This document shows, piece after piece, positions 53,490-61,510 of a stretch of 64,000 nt of DNA. The DNA is from Mucilaginibacter sp. L196. Lineage in GTDB: Bacteria; Bacteroidota; Bacteroidia; Sphingobacteriales; Sphingobacteriaceae. The first letter of the stretch is position 1, and every line of letters begins with the position of its first letter. Position numbers and translations under genes: made by a program. Where the stretch lies: the NCBI RefSeq assembly GCF_009765905.1, contig NZ_LMUO01000012.1, positions 137,758 through 201,757 on the forward strand, given 5' to 3'. A model generated the notes under the pieces. The model was not told the origin of the DNA. It saw nothing but the letters and a program-made list of their open reading frames with translations, and searched no databases.

Positions 53490-53740
53490 TTCGGTTGTTT
53501 GTTTTCAAAGGATCTCAAGAGGGCTCCGCCGTTCTTTTTCCGCAAAAGAAAAGTAACCAAAGAAACCTAGCGCAGCGATCTCATGAACACCATCAAAAAA
53601 ACAAACAACTGTGAATAAACTCCCGGCTGCGCCTGCTTCTTTGAATGTTTGTGCTTTAACGTCTGATGTGGTTGCCGAACCAGACGATGCCGGTTTTAGG
53701 CGGTTAACGGTGGACTTGTGCTTTTCTTGTCCTTAGTAAG
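53490..53740. repeat. Intergenic block with GCAAAAGAAAAG motif, probably a dispersed repeat
   Basis: This stretch contains TTCTTTTTCCGCAAAAGAAA and AGTAACCAAAGAAACC, a sequence type I recognise as widely repeated in bacterial intergenic DNA. No gene or remnant of a gene is convincing in it. It is the left part of the 1021-bp gap before the lipoprotein gene. Confidence 0.4.
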
Positions 53741-53774
53741 CTCTTGTTACACTTGTTGAATATAAAAATAGATT

Positions 53775-53871
53775 GTCATTCTGAGGAACGAAGAATCTTC
53801 TTCGATATGCATATCGGCCTTCCGTGTTCGCTTTTCGCTCTAAGAAGATTCTTCACTCAGTTCAGAATGAC
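53775..53871. repeat. GTCAT hairpin repeat (AGAATCTTCTT long-loop subtype)
   Basis: The left arm is GTCATTCTGAGGAACGAAGA and the right arm ends CACTCAGTTCAGAATGAC. The 40-base loop has ATGCATATCGG, similar to loops at 43584 and 44033. It is followed by sequence that leads into a family C repeat, as at 50629-50700. Confidence 0.85.
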
Positions 53872-53908
53872 AAGGTGGTTAGTTAATTTGCTCTTGCGCG
53901 CTTCGCTT

Positions 53909-53970
53909 TACCCTCCCCGACTACGCTTCGCTGGTCGACCCTCCATTCGCCTACGGCGGAAGGCGGGTGA
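53909..53970. repeat. Family C repeat
   Basis: It begins TACCCTCCCCGACTACGCTT and ends GGCGGAAGGCGGGTGA. The 25 bases before it (AATTTGCTCTTGCGCGCTTC) also match the lead of the C copy at 50667. Confidence 0.75.
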
Positions 53971-53990
53971 GTTGCATTTTATTTTCCGCG

Positions 53991-54068
53991 TTAGGGAGTG
54001 GAGCGGATACCGGCCCGTGGTTAATGCCTGTGCAGTATGAGCGGAAAGCCCGGGCCGGAGGCAACGCC
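53991..54068. repeat. TTAGGGA...GGATACCGGCCCG repeat with hairpin
   Basis: TTAGGGAGTGGAGCGGATAC matches 63872-63893 (TTAGGGATAGGAACGGATAC). It is followed by GGCCCGTGG and, 36 bases later, CCCGGGCC, which can pair. The copy at 63872 is cut short by a CAATGTCATTAAG element. Confidence 0.6.
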
Positions 54069-54085
54069 CAAAGCTTCCGCTTCAT

Positions 54086-54144
54086 TGACTCACCCGGTCT
54101 TGCTGCGCTCGACCACCCTCTCTTCGCCTGCGGCGTAAAGAGGG
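54086..54144. repeat. Family C repeat
   Basis: It begins TGACTCACCCGGTCTTGCTG and ends in a hairpin of CCCTCTCTTCGCC with GGCGTAAAGAGGG. Confidence 0.75.
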
Positions 54145-54151
54145 GATTCTG

Positions 54152-54272
54152 ATTTGCAGGTTCGCTCTACAGAGTATAGAGATCGCTTCGTACCTCGCAA
54201 TGACGGTAAAGTTTTAGAAGTCATTCCGTTCACTTGCTCCGGTACCCTCACACCCCGCTCACACCCCAACTA
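54152..54272. repeat. Direct repeat of 55421-55545, left of the lipoprotein gene
   Basis: It shares with 55421-55545 the order AGAGATNGCTTCGT, GCAATGAC, GTTTTAGAA, CGTTC, CTCCGG, CACACCCCGCTC and CACCCCAA. It begins inside a right arm of a GTCATTGCGAGG hairpin (54177-54204) without a left arm. Confidence 0.7.
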
Positions 54273-54302
54273 ATCTTTCACACTCGAATATGAGAGGGGT
54301 AA

Positions 54303-55271
54303 TTAGTGAGAGACAACAAACACAGATTTTCCATAATTAAGGCCGGTGTTTGACAAAACAGACGGCGCGCCATTCTTCCATGAGTAGGCAAATTGGACAT
54401 TTCCGGGTGGTTTTTGTATATCGCTACCCGCCATATAAGTATCAGTTCCATTTACAGCCAATCCGTAGGCTATTGTATATTCGTCGTAACTTGTTGCTAC
54501 ACCGTTTTTCCAGAGCGTAGCGTACATTCCAGCTCCTTTGGTGATGTAGCCTGCAAGGTAAACGTTATTACCGGATACCTTTATATCATAAATAGTCCCA
54601 TCGAGAGCATTTTCAATAGGGACGAATGTTCCATTTTTCCAGTAGCCATCTGCCATGCCATTGGCATCGCTGTTAAAGCCAGATACGTATACATCATTTC
54701 CTGCAACAGCTATTGAAGTGGCTGTCCCAAATCCTAAAGTTGTGGCAACGCCATTCTTCCAATATGTTGCTGTTAAATTGCCTCCCATATCGTTGGTTGT
54801 TTCGCCTGCCATATAAATGTCGTTTCCTACTATCGTAATTGCATAAATATCGCCGCCAACTCCTAAATTAATTAACTGGCCATTTTTCCAATAAGCAGCT
54901 TCTGAGTATCCATTGGGGGTTAAAACCATCCCTGCCAGGTAAACATCTGTTCCGTTCACAGCAACAGCGTACGTTTCACCGGCACCTAAATCAATACGCG
55001 TACCGTTTTTGTAATAAAAAGCGGATGGACCCTGCCCGGTTTCTACCCCTCCAGAGACATATACATCACCATTACTTACTACAATTTTCCCGTCAATTGA
55101 ATTTCCGTCGCCCAATTGTGTTGCTACACCGTTTTTCCAATAGGTTGCTTTACCGTTGGCAATGCCGGATACATATACATCAACTGTTTTTGAGCCTTTA
55201 GGGTCTTTTTTACAGCCTGCTATAATTAATGTTAATAAACTTAAACAGGTAATTTTTAAATATAATCGCAT
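54303..55271 (-). CDS. Lipoprotein with about seven 42-residue propeller-like repeats
   Basis: A 322-residue lipoprotein. The leader ends in LTLIIAGC, so Cys19 or near it is lipidated. The mature part is almost entirely tandem repeats of about 42 residues with the plan DVYVSG ... ATYWKNG ... LG (for example ATYWKNGVATTLGFGTATSI). Around seven units are visible, which fits a seven-bladed beta-propeller, although I cannot confirm the fold. The ligand or role is unknown. The gene is flanked by two similar 120-bp direct repeats, so it may have been inserted or duplicated as a cassette. Confidence 0.8.
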   Translation of the reverse strand: MRLYLKITCLSLLTLIIAGCKKDPKGSKTVDVYVSGIANGKATYWKNGVATQLGDGNSIDGKIVVSNGDVYVSGGVETGQGPSAFYYKNGTRIDLGAGETYAVAVNGTDVYLAGMVLTPNGYSEAAYWKNGQLINLGVGGDIYAITIVGNDIYMAGETTNDMGGNLTATYWKNGVATTLGFGTATSIAVAGNDVYVSGFNSDANGMADGYWKNGTFVPIENALDGTIYDIKVSGNNVYLAGYITKGAGMYATLWKNGVATSYDEYTIAYGLAVNGTDTYMAGSDIQKPPGNVQFAYSWKNGAPSVLSNTGLNYGKSVFVVSH

Positions 55272-55378
55272 TTTGATAGAGGGAAGGTATTATTTGGGTA
55301 AATATAATTTATTTTTTTAACACCTTTTTTGCGCTCATGTTTAACTTCCCCAATTTTGCTGCACTTGAGTGTTTAAGC

Positions 55379-55473
55379 GTCATTGCGAGGAACGAAGCAA
55401 TCTCTACATAGATAAGTCGGCTTTGTAGGTTTTCTCTGTATAGCATAGAGATTGCTTCGTTCCTTGCAATGAC
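55379..55473. repeat. GTCAT hairpin repeat (GCGAGGAACGAAGCAATC long-loop subtype)
   Basis: The left arm is GTCATTGCGAGGAACGAAGC and the right arm ends TCCTTGCAATGAC. Its loop matches the one at 35501-35595. It forms the start of the direct-repeat block at 55421-55545 and fills much of the 363-bp gap before the phosphoglucomutase gene. Confidence 0.87.
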
Positions 55474-55545
55474 AGTAAGGTTTTAGAAATCATTTCGTTC
55501 GCCCTCTCCGGCACCTCACACCCCGCTCCCACCCCAAACTAACCG
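55421..55545. repeat. Direct repeat of 54152-54272, right of the lipoprotein gene
   Basis: It shares about 115 bp of order and sequence with 54152-54272, in the same orientation. By eye the identity is near 80%; this was not computed. Confidence 0.7.
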
Positions 55546-55634
55546 TTGAACAATCCCACCGAATCAATATTTGTAAATTATCTTAGACGGGTTATTAAAA
55601 AACCATACCTTAGTGTCAATTGTACATATTGATA

Positions 55635-56285
55635 ATGACTACTATAAAAGCTTGCATATTTGATTTAGATGGTGTAATTGTTGACACCGCGGTTTACCAT
55701 TACAAAGCATGGAAACGCCTGGCCAACCAACTTGGTTTTGATTTTACTGAAGAACAAAACGAGAAACTTAAAGGTGTTAGCCGCACACGCAGTTTGGAAT
55801 TGATATTGCAATGGGGTGGCATCAGTAAATCGCCTGCCGAGCAGGAAGAGTTGGCTACGCTTAAAAATACGTGGTATGTGGATATGATCAGTCACATGAC
55901 ACCCGCCGAAATATTACCCGGCGCAAAGGAGTTTTTATTGACTTGCCGCGCTGCGGGATTAAAGACGGCATTGGGTTCGGCCAGTAAAAACTCGGCGATG
56001 ATATTGGAGAAGGTGGATATTGTTGATTTGTTTGATGCCGTGATTGATGGCAACAAGGTTACCAAAGCCAAACCCGACCCGGAAGTGTTTTTAAAAGGCG
56101 CCGAAGCAGTAGGCGTTTCACCTGCTGAGTGTGTAGTATTTGAAGATGCCATTGCAGGCGTTGAAGCAGCCATAGCAGGCGGAATGAAAGCAGTGGGCAT
56201 AGGCTCGCCAGAGGTTTTGGGCGAGGCTAATTTAGTGATTAGCGGCTTGGATAAAATGAGTTTGGAGAAATTGAAAGAATTATAA
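55635..56285 (+). CDS. pgmB: Beta-phosphoglucomutase
   Basis: A 216-residue HAD-superfamily enzyme that converts beta-glucose-1-phosphate to glucose-6-phosphate. The nucleophile motif is ACIFDLDGVIVDTAVYHY; the Thr/Ser step is LGSASKNSAMIL and the late acidic motif is VVFEDAIAGVEAAIAGG. The ATG at 55635 is preferred over a TTG at 55620. Its position upstream of a GH65 phosphorylase, which makes beta-glucose-1-phosphate, supports the call. A hairpin repeat lies between the two genes. Confidence 0.92.
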   Translation: MTTIKACIFDLDGVIVDTAVYHYKAWKRLANQLGFDFTEEQNEKLKGVSRTRSLELILQWGGISKSPAEQEELATLKNTWYVDMISHMTPAEILPGAKEFLLTCRAAGLKTALGSASKNSAMILEKVDIVDLFDAVIDGNKVTKAKPDPEVFLKGAEAVGVSPAECVVFEDAIAGVEAAIAGGMKAVGIGSPEVLGEANLVISGLDKMSLEKLKEL

Positions 56286-56307
56286 AAAAGAATAACCTAA
56301 TACTCTT

Positions 56308-56396
56308 GTCATTGCGAGGAGGAACGACGAAGCAATCGCGAACCATGCAAATCGATCAGGCATAGTTCACGATTGCCACGCTGCGCTCGCAATGAC
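56308..56396. repeat. GTCAT hairpin repeat (GCGAGGAGGAACGACGAAGC)
   Basis: The left arm starts GTCATTGCGAGGAGGAACGA and the right arm ends CTGCGCTCGCAATGAC. It lies between pgmB and the GH65 gene and ends 21 bp before the GH65 ATG. Confidence 0.82.
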
Positions 56397-56416
56397 ATGT
56401 TTTTAACACGATAGCA

Positions 56417-58720
56417 ATGAAAGACTACATTAAAATAGACGAGTGGAATATTATTGAAGAGGGCTTTGATCCTCATCATAATAAGGTATCCGAAAGTATA
56501 TTTAGCCTGGGTAATGGCCGAATGGGGCAGCGTGCTAACTTCGAGGAAGCATACAGCGGCGAAACCCTGCAAGGCAATTACGTAGCCGGCGTTTATTATA
56601 ATGATAAAACCCGTGTGGGCTGGTGGAAAAATGGCTATCCGGAGTATTTCTCCAAAGTGATTAACGCTGCCAACTGGATAGGCATTGATGTGGTGATTGA
56701 CGGTATTCAACTTGATCTGGCTAAATGCGAGATCAGCAGTTTTCGCAGGGAGTTGAATATGCAGGAAGGTTATCTGAAACGTAATTTCACTGCTAAAAAT
56801 AGTGCCGGGAAAGAAGTTGAGGTTGAGTCCATCCGCTTTTGCAGTATGGTTGATGACGAGGCAGGGGTTATTAAATATACCATCACCCCAAAAAACTTCA
56901 GCGGCAGCATTACCCTAACTCCTTTTATTGATGGTGATGTAGTAAACCAGGATGCCAATTACGATGAAAAGTTTTGGGACGAGATTGGTAAAGAATCTTT
57001 TACTAATGGCTGTCTAGTACATCTGCGCACCAAAAAAACAGGTTTTGATGTGGTTACGGGTATGCTGTACTACATTATCCAAAATGAAGAAGTGGTTAAT
57101 GCATCGGCTGAATCTATAGAAAAAGAAAAATATATAGGCGCTAAAGTGGAATTGCAGGCACAACAGGGTCAGGCTATTACGTTATTTAAGTACGCGGCCA
57201 ACCTATCTTCACAAAACCACCCGGTTGAGCAATTGGCTGATAAGCTGAAAGAAACCTTAGATCGCGTAAGCAAAAAAGGTTTCGATACCATGTTGAGCGA
57301 ACAAGCCAATGCCTGGGCTGAAAAGTGGAAACATAACGATATTATTATTGAGGGCGATGCATCAGCGCAGCAGGGCATCAGGTTTAATATTTTCCAACTG
57401 AACCAGACTTATACTGGTCAGGATGATCGCCTGAACATCGGCCCCAAAGGCTTTACCGGCGAAAAATACGGAGGCGTTACTTATTGGGATACCGAGGCTT
57501 ATTGTGTGCCTTTCTACCTTTCGACCGCAGAACAACAAGTGACTAAAAACTTGTTATTATATCGATACAAACAGCTTCCGCAGGCTTATGAAAATGCCGC
57601 CATGCTGGGTTTTGGAAATGGTGCTGCGCTATATCCTATGGTGAGCATCAACGGCTTAGAATGCCATAACGAGTGGGAAATTACCTTTGAAGAACTACAC
57701 CGCAACGGCGCTATGGCTTATGCGATATTTAATTATGTGCGCTACACCGCTGATGAAAGTTATTTGGTGGATTACGGACTGGAAGTATTGATCGGGATTG
57801 CCAGGTTTTGGTCGCAACGGGTTAGCTGGTCGGAGGTTAAGCAGCAGTACGTTATGCTGGGTATTACCGGCCCTAACGAGTACGAGAATAACGTAAATAA
57901 TAACTGGTACACCAATACTTTAGCTTGCTGGTGCATGCAATATACCACCGAGGTTATTGAAAAAGTTAAAGGTTTGGATGAAGCCAAATACAAGGCATTA
58001 GTCACTAAACTTAACTTTAACGAACAGGATGAAATAGGCAAGTTCATCCACATCATCGAGAATATGTATTTCCCGTATGATGAACAACACCGGGTATTTA
58101 TGCAGCAGGATGGTTATTTGGATAAGGAACAGATTTTGGTTAAAGACCTGCCCGCATCCGATCGCCCGCTGAACCAAAAATGGAGCTGGGACAGGATACT
58201 GCGTTCATGCTTTATTAAACAGGCTGATGTTTTACAGGGGATCTATTTCTTCGAAGATCAGTACGATATTGAAACCATCCGCAGGAATTATGATTTTTAT
58301 GAGCCGAGGACTGTTCATGAATCGTCGTTATCACCATGCCTACACGCTATTATAGCCGCTAAACTGGGCGATGAAGCCCGAGCCTACGAATTTTACCTGC
58401 GCACAGCCCGTTTGGATCTGGACGATTATAATAACGATACGGAGGATGGCTGCCACATTACCTCCATGGCTGGAACCTGGATGACGGTTGTTGAAGGCTT
58501 TGCCGGTATGCGTGTACGCGATGGCAAGCTATCGTTCAGGCCATTTTTGCCGGGCAAATGGCAATCGTTCTCATTTAATATTGGGTTCCGTGGTGCATTG
58601 CTCAATATTAAAGTGAGCAAGGAAGGCGTATTGGTTAAAAATCTTTCGGATATTGAGGCCACTATTTTGGTTGATGATAAGCAATCGCCGGTAAAAGCCA
58701 ATAGCGAGGTATCTATATAA
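56417..58720 (+). CDS. Glycoside hydrolase family 65 (maltose phosphorylase-like)
   Basis: A 767-residue enzyme with an N-terminal beta-sandwich, an alpha/alpha-barrel and a C-terminal beta domain. The general acid Glu lies in LGITGPNEYENNVNNNW. Other family blocks are YGGVTYWDTEAYCVPFYL and TVHESSLSPCLHAIIAAKLG. The enzyme has no signal peptide. With pgmB next to it, maltose phosphorolysis to glucose and beta-glucose-1-phosphate is the likely reaction, but other alpha-glucobiose phosphorylases share this fold. The stop is one base before the next ATG. Confidence 0.92.
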   Translation: MKDYIKIDEWNIIEEGFDPHHNKVSESIFSLGNGRMGQRANFEEAYSGETLQGNYVAGVYYNDKTRVGWWKNGYPEYFSKVINAANWIGIDVVIDGIQLDLAKCEISSFRRELNMQEGYLKRNFTAKNSAGKEVEVESIRFCSMVDDEAGVIKYTITPKNFSGSITLTPFIDGDVVNQDANYDEKFWDEIGKESFTNGCLVHLRTKKTGFDVVTGMLYYIIQNEEVVNASAESIEKEKYIGAKVELQAQQGQAITLFKYAANLSSQNHPVEQLADKLKETLDRVSKKGFDTMLSEQANAWAEKWKHNDIIIEGDASAQQGIRFNIFQLNQTYTGQDDRLNIGPKGFTGEKYGGVTYWDTEAYCVPFYLSTAEQQVTKNLLLYRYKQLPQAYENAAMLGFGNGAALYPMVSINGLECHNEWEITFEELHRNGAMAYAIFNYVRYTADESYLVDYGLEVLIGIARFWSQRVSWSEVKQQYVMLGITGPNEYENNVNNNWYTNTLACWCMQYTTEVIEKVKGLDEAKYKALVTKLNFNEQDEIGKFIHIIENMYFPYDEQHRVFMQQDGYLDKEQILVKDLPASDRPLNQKWSWDRILRSCFIKQADVLQGIYFFEDQYDIETIRRNYDFYEPRTVHESSLSPCLHAIIAAKLGDEARAYEFYLRTARLDLDDYNNDTEDGCHITSMAGTWMTVVEGFAGMRVRDGKLSFRPFLPGKWQSFSFNIGFRGALLNIKVSKEGVLVKNLSDIEATILVDDKQSPVKANSEVSI

Positions 58721-58721
58721 A

Positions 58722-59687
58722 ATGAAAGAACAAAAGTGGTTACTGATTGGTGTAGGAGCTGCGGTATTAGTGGGGTTTTTATTCCGGATAGTATTTGAAA
58801 TATCCTTTTTCCGTTCCTTCACCTCATCAATGAGCATTGGCTTTTTGTTTGGTGTGCCTTTTATTATGGGTTTTATTACCGTGTTTTTTGCGGAAAAGAA
58901 GGAGTTAGAGAATGTTACGATCTCCATCTTCACACCGTGGATCTCCATCTTTGGGCTTTTAGTTATAACTCTTTTATTTAATACCGAGGGGTGGGCTTGC
59001 TGGATGATGGCATTGCCGGTGTTTTTAGTATCAGCAAGTTTCGGGGGATATTTTGCCCACAAATACCGGGAATGGACTAACAATCGAAATAACGGCATCC
59101 AACTTTCGTTAATAGTTTTACTACCTTTCATGATCGTTCCCCTTGAAAATCTGGCGGGAAGTTCGTCAACCACTTATAAGGCTTATACCGAAATAGAAAT
59201 CCATGCCAGCAAAGAACAAATTTGGGGGAACGTTACCCGGGTAAGAGCCATCAAACAAAAACAAGATAGCGCCTATTTTACCCGTTTCCTGGGTTTCCCA
59301 AGGCCAATACAAGCCGTGTTGGATACAGAGGCTGTAGGTGGTAAACGCAAAGCAATATTCGACAAGGGGTTGATATTTGACGAACAGGTAACAGCTTACG
59401 AGCCTTTTAAGTTGATGACCTTTACCATTCACGCAGACCCATATACCATCCCATCAACCACAATGGATAAACACATTGTTATAGGCGGCGAATATTTTGA
59501 TGTATTAAATGGCACCTATATTCTTGAGCCTGAGGGAAGCGGCCTGTATAAGTTGCGCTTATACAGCAATTTTAAGCTACACACTACTTTTAATTTTTAC
59601 GCCCATATTTGGGCGGTATGGATCATGCGCGATATTCAGCAAAACATTCTTAAAGTAATTAAGGATCGCTCCGAATCAAATACATAA
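58722..59687 (+). CDS. Membrane protein with C-terminal SRPBCC-like domain
   Basis: A 321-residue protein. The first 130 residues contain four hydrophobic segments (WLLIGVGAAVLVGFLFRIVF, FGVPFIMGFITVFF and others). From about residue 150 the sequence reads TYKAYTEIEIHASKEQIWGN and continues like an SRPBCC/START-type ligand-binding fold. I do not recognise a specific family. It starts one base after the GH65 gene and 14 bp before the GH13 gene, so it is almost certainly in the maltose operon. A transport or sensing role is possible but unproven. Confidence 0.7.
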   Translation: MKEQKWLLIGVGAAVLVGFLFRIVFEISFFRSFTSSMSIGFLFGVPFIMGFITVFFAEKKELENVTISIFTPWISIFGLLVITLLFNTEGWACWMMALPVFLVSASFGGYFAHKYREWTNNRNNGIQLSLIVLLPFMIVPLENLAGSSSTTYKAYTEIEIHASKEQIWGNVTRVRAIKQKQDSAYFTRFLGFPRPIQAVLDTEAVGGKRKAIFDKGLIFDEQVTAYEPFKLMTFTIHADPYTIPSTTMDKHIVIGGEYFDVLNGTYILEPEGSGLYKLRLYSNFKLHTTFNFYAHIWAVWIMRDIQQNILKVIKDRSESNT

Positions 59688-59701
59688 TAAGCTTCAAATT
59701 C

Positions 59702-61420
59702 ATGGGATCATCATCCTTCACAGATAACAAACTCATTATATACCAGCTATTGCCGCGCTTGTTTGGCAATACTAATACCACCAATAAATACTACGGTTCC
59801 ATCGAAGAAAACGGTTGCGGTAAGTTTAATGATATAAACGAAAAGGCCCTTTCGGCTATCAAAGCCTTAGGCACTACCCATATTTTTTATACGGGGATAA
59901 TCGAACATGCTACCATGACAGATTATTCTAAATTCGGCATCAAAACCGATGATCCGGATGTGGTGAAGGGTCGGGCGGGTTCACCATATGCTGTGAAGGA
60001 TTACTATGATGTTGATCCTGATCTGGCTGTTGCTAACCGTATGGCCGAGTTTGAAGCCATGGTTAAACGTACACATGATGCCGGATTAAAAGTAATTATC
60101 GATTTTATCCCCAACCATGTATCGCGCACTTACACTTCGGATAGTAAACCGGAAGGCGTTAAGGATATTGGCGAGAATGATGATACTACCAAATCCTTCG
60201 ACCCAAAAAATGATTTTTACTACATAAGCGGGCAGGCATTCAACGTGCCTCAAGGCTACAATCCCGGTGGCGATGAATTTCAGAGCCTGTTAAAGGATGG
60301 TAAATTTGATGAGAACCCAGCCAAAGCAACCGGCAATGATGTATTTAGTGCATCGCCGTCTATAAATGATTGGTTCGAAACTGTTAAGCTTAACTATGGG
60401 GTTGATTATCTGGATAATCAAAAAACCTATTTCGACCCAGTACCGCCGCTTTGGAATAAGTTGTTTGATATTCTGACCTATTGGGCAAAAAAAGGTGTTG
60501 ATGGCTTCCGTTGTGATATGATTGATATGGTGCCCGTTGAGTTTTGGGCATGGTTGATACCTAAATTAAAAGCTACCTATCCTGATCTTATCTTTTTGGG
60601 CGAGACTTATCAGGTTGAGCAATACCGTCACCATATTTTTGATGGTAAGTTTGATTACCTGTACGATAAAGTTGGTTTGTATGATGGTTTAAAGAAACTC
60701 ATCCGCAACGAGAATAATGCCACTACGTGGGACATCAACAGCGTGTGGAACCACCAATGCGTTAATATGGACGCGAATATGCTGCGCTTTTTAGAGAACC
60801 ACGATGAAGAGCGCATTGCTAATCCTGTTTTCGCTGGTAATCCGTGGTTGGCTGTACCCGGTATGATTGTTACGGCTACTTTAAACGTCGGCCCAGTGAT
60901 GATCTATTCTGGTCAGGAAGTTGGCGAGCCTGCCGGGCGTTCCATGGGATTCAGTAGTGATACCCGAACCAGTATTTTTGATTATTGCGGCGTACCCGAG
61001 CATCAGAAATGGTTGAACAACGGCAATTACGATGGCGGCCAATTATCCGAAGATCAAAAAAACCTTCATGCCTTTTATACCAAATTATTAAACGTAACCC
61101 GCAGCAGCGAAGGATTGCGCATAGGCAAGTTTTACGAATTAATGGTGGCTAACCAAAACCAACCCGGCTTTAATACACGTTTATATATTTACCTGCGTTA
61201 TACGGATAGTCAACGGGTTTTAGTGGTTGCCAATTTTAACCGTTCCGAGCAAAATATTACGGTGAAACTACCTGATGATCTGCTGCAAATAATAAAAGTT
61301 AGTGGTGCAGCACAATTTAATGATCTGCTAAGTACAACAAATTATAAAGTAAATAATATATTAGACGGCGTAAACTTAACGCTTCCGGCAACAAGCGGAT
61401 TACTGCTGGAAATTGTCTGA
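59702..61420 (+). CDS. Glycoside hydrolase family 13 (alpha-amylase-like), cytoplasmic
   Basis: A 572-residue alpha-amylase family enzyme without a signal peptide. The barrel shows IIDFIPNHVSRTY, GVDGFRCDMIDMVPVEFW (nucleophile Asp), IFLGETYQVEQY (acid Glu) and FLENHDEERIANPV. A C-terminal beta domain follows. It begins with LIIYQLLPRLFGNTN, like neopullulanase/cyclomaltodextrinase-type intracellular enzymes, although a dedicated N-domain is missing. It probably hydrolyses maltodextrins taken up by the adjacent transporter. Confidence 0.9.
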   Translation: MGSSSFTDNKLIIYQLLPRLFGNTNTTNKYYGSIEENGCGKFNDINEKALSAIKALGTTHIFYTGIIEHATMTDYSKFGIKTDDPDVVKGRAGSPYAVKDYYDVDPDLAVANRMAEFEAMVKRTHDAGLKVIIDFIPNHVSRTYTSDSKPEGVKDIGENDDTTKSFDPKNDFYYISGQAFNVPQGYNPGGDEFQSLLKDGKFDENPAKATGNDVFSASPSINDWFETVKLNYGVDYLDNQKTYFDPVPPLWNKLFDILTYWAKKGVDGFRCDMIDMVPVEFWAWLIPKLKATYPDLIFLGETYQVEQYRHHIFDGKFDYLYDKVGLYDGLKKLIRNENNATTWDINSVWNHQCVNMDANMLRFLENHDEERIANPVFAGNPWLAVPGMIVTATLNVGPVMIYSGQEVGEPAGRSMGFSSDTRTSIFDYCGVPEHQKWLNNGNYDGGQLSEDQKNLHAFYTKLLNVTRSSEGLRIGKFYELMVANQNQPGFNTRLYIYLRYTDSQRVLVVANFNRSEQNITVKLPDDLLQIIKVSGAAQFNDLLSTTNYKVNNILDGVNLTLPATSGLLLEIV

Positions 61421-61510
61421 ACCTGAATTCTATAAATTAGGGATCAGACTATACCAATTAATAACTATTGAACCAACGTACCAATTAATAAACTATTGAA
61501 ATAATAAATT

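Noticed and set aside
53744..54152. Frames of 98 and 61 codons in the gap before the lipoprotein gene
   Set aside because: They translate hairpin and family C repeats, and have no conserved protein features.
58571..59173. 200-codon open frame opposite GH65 and the membrane protein
   Set aside because: It spans the junction of two well-supported genes and has no recognisable features.
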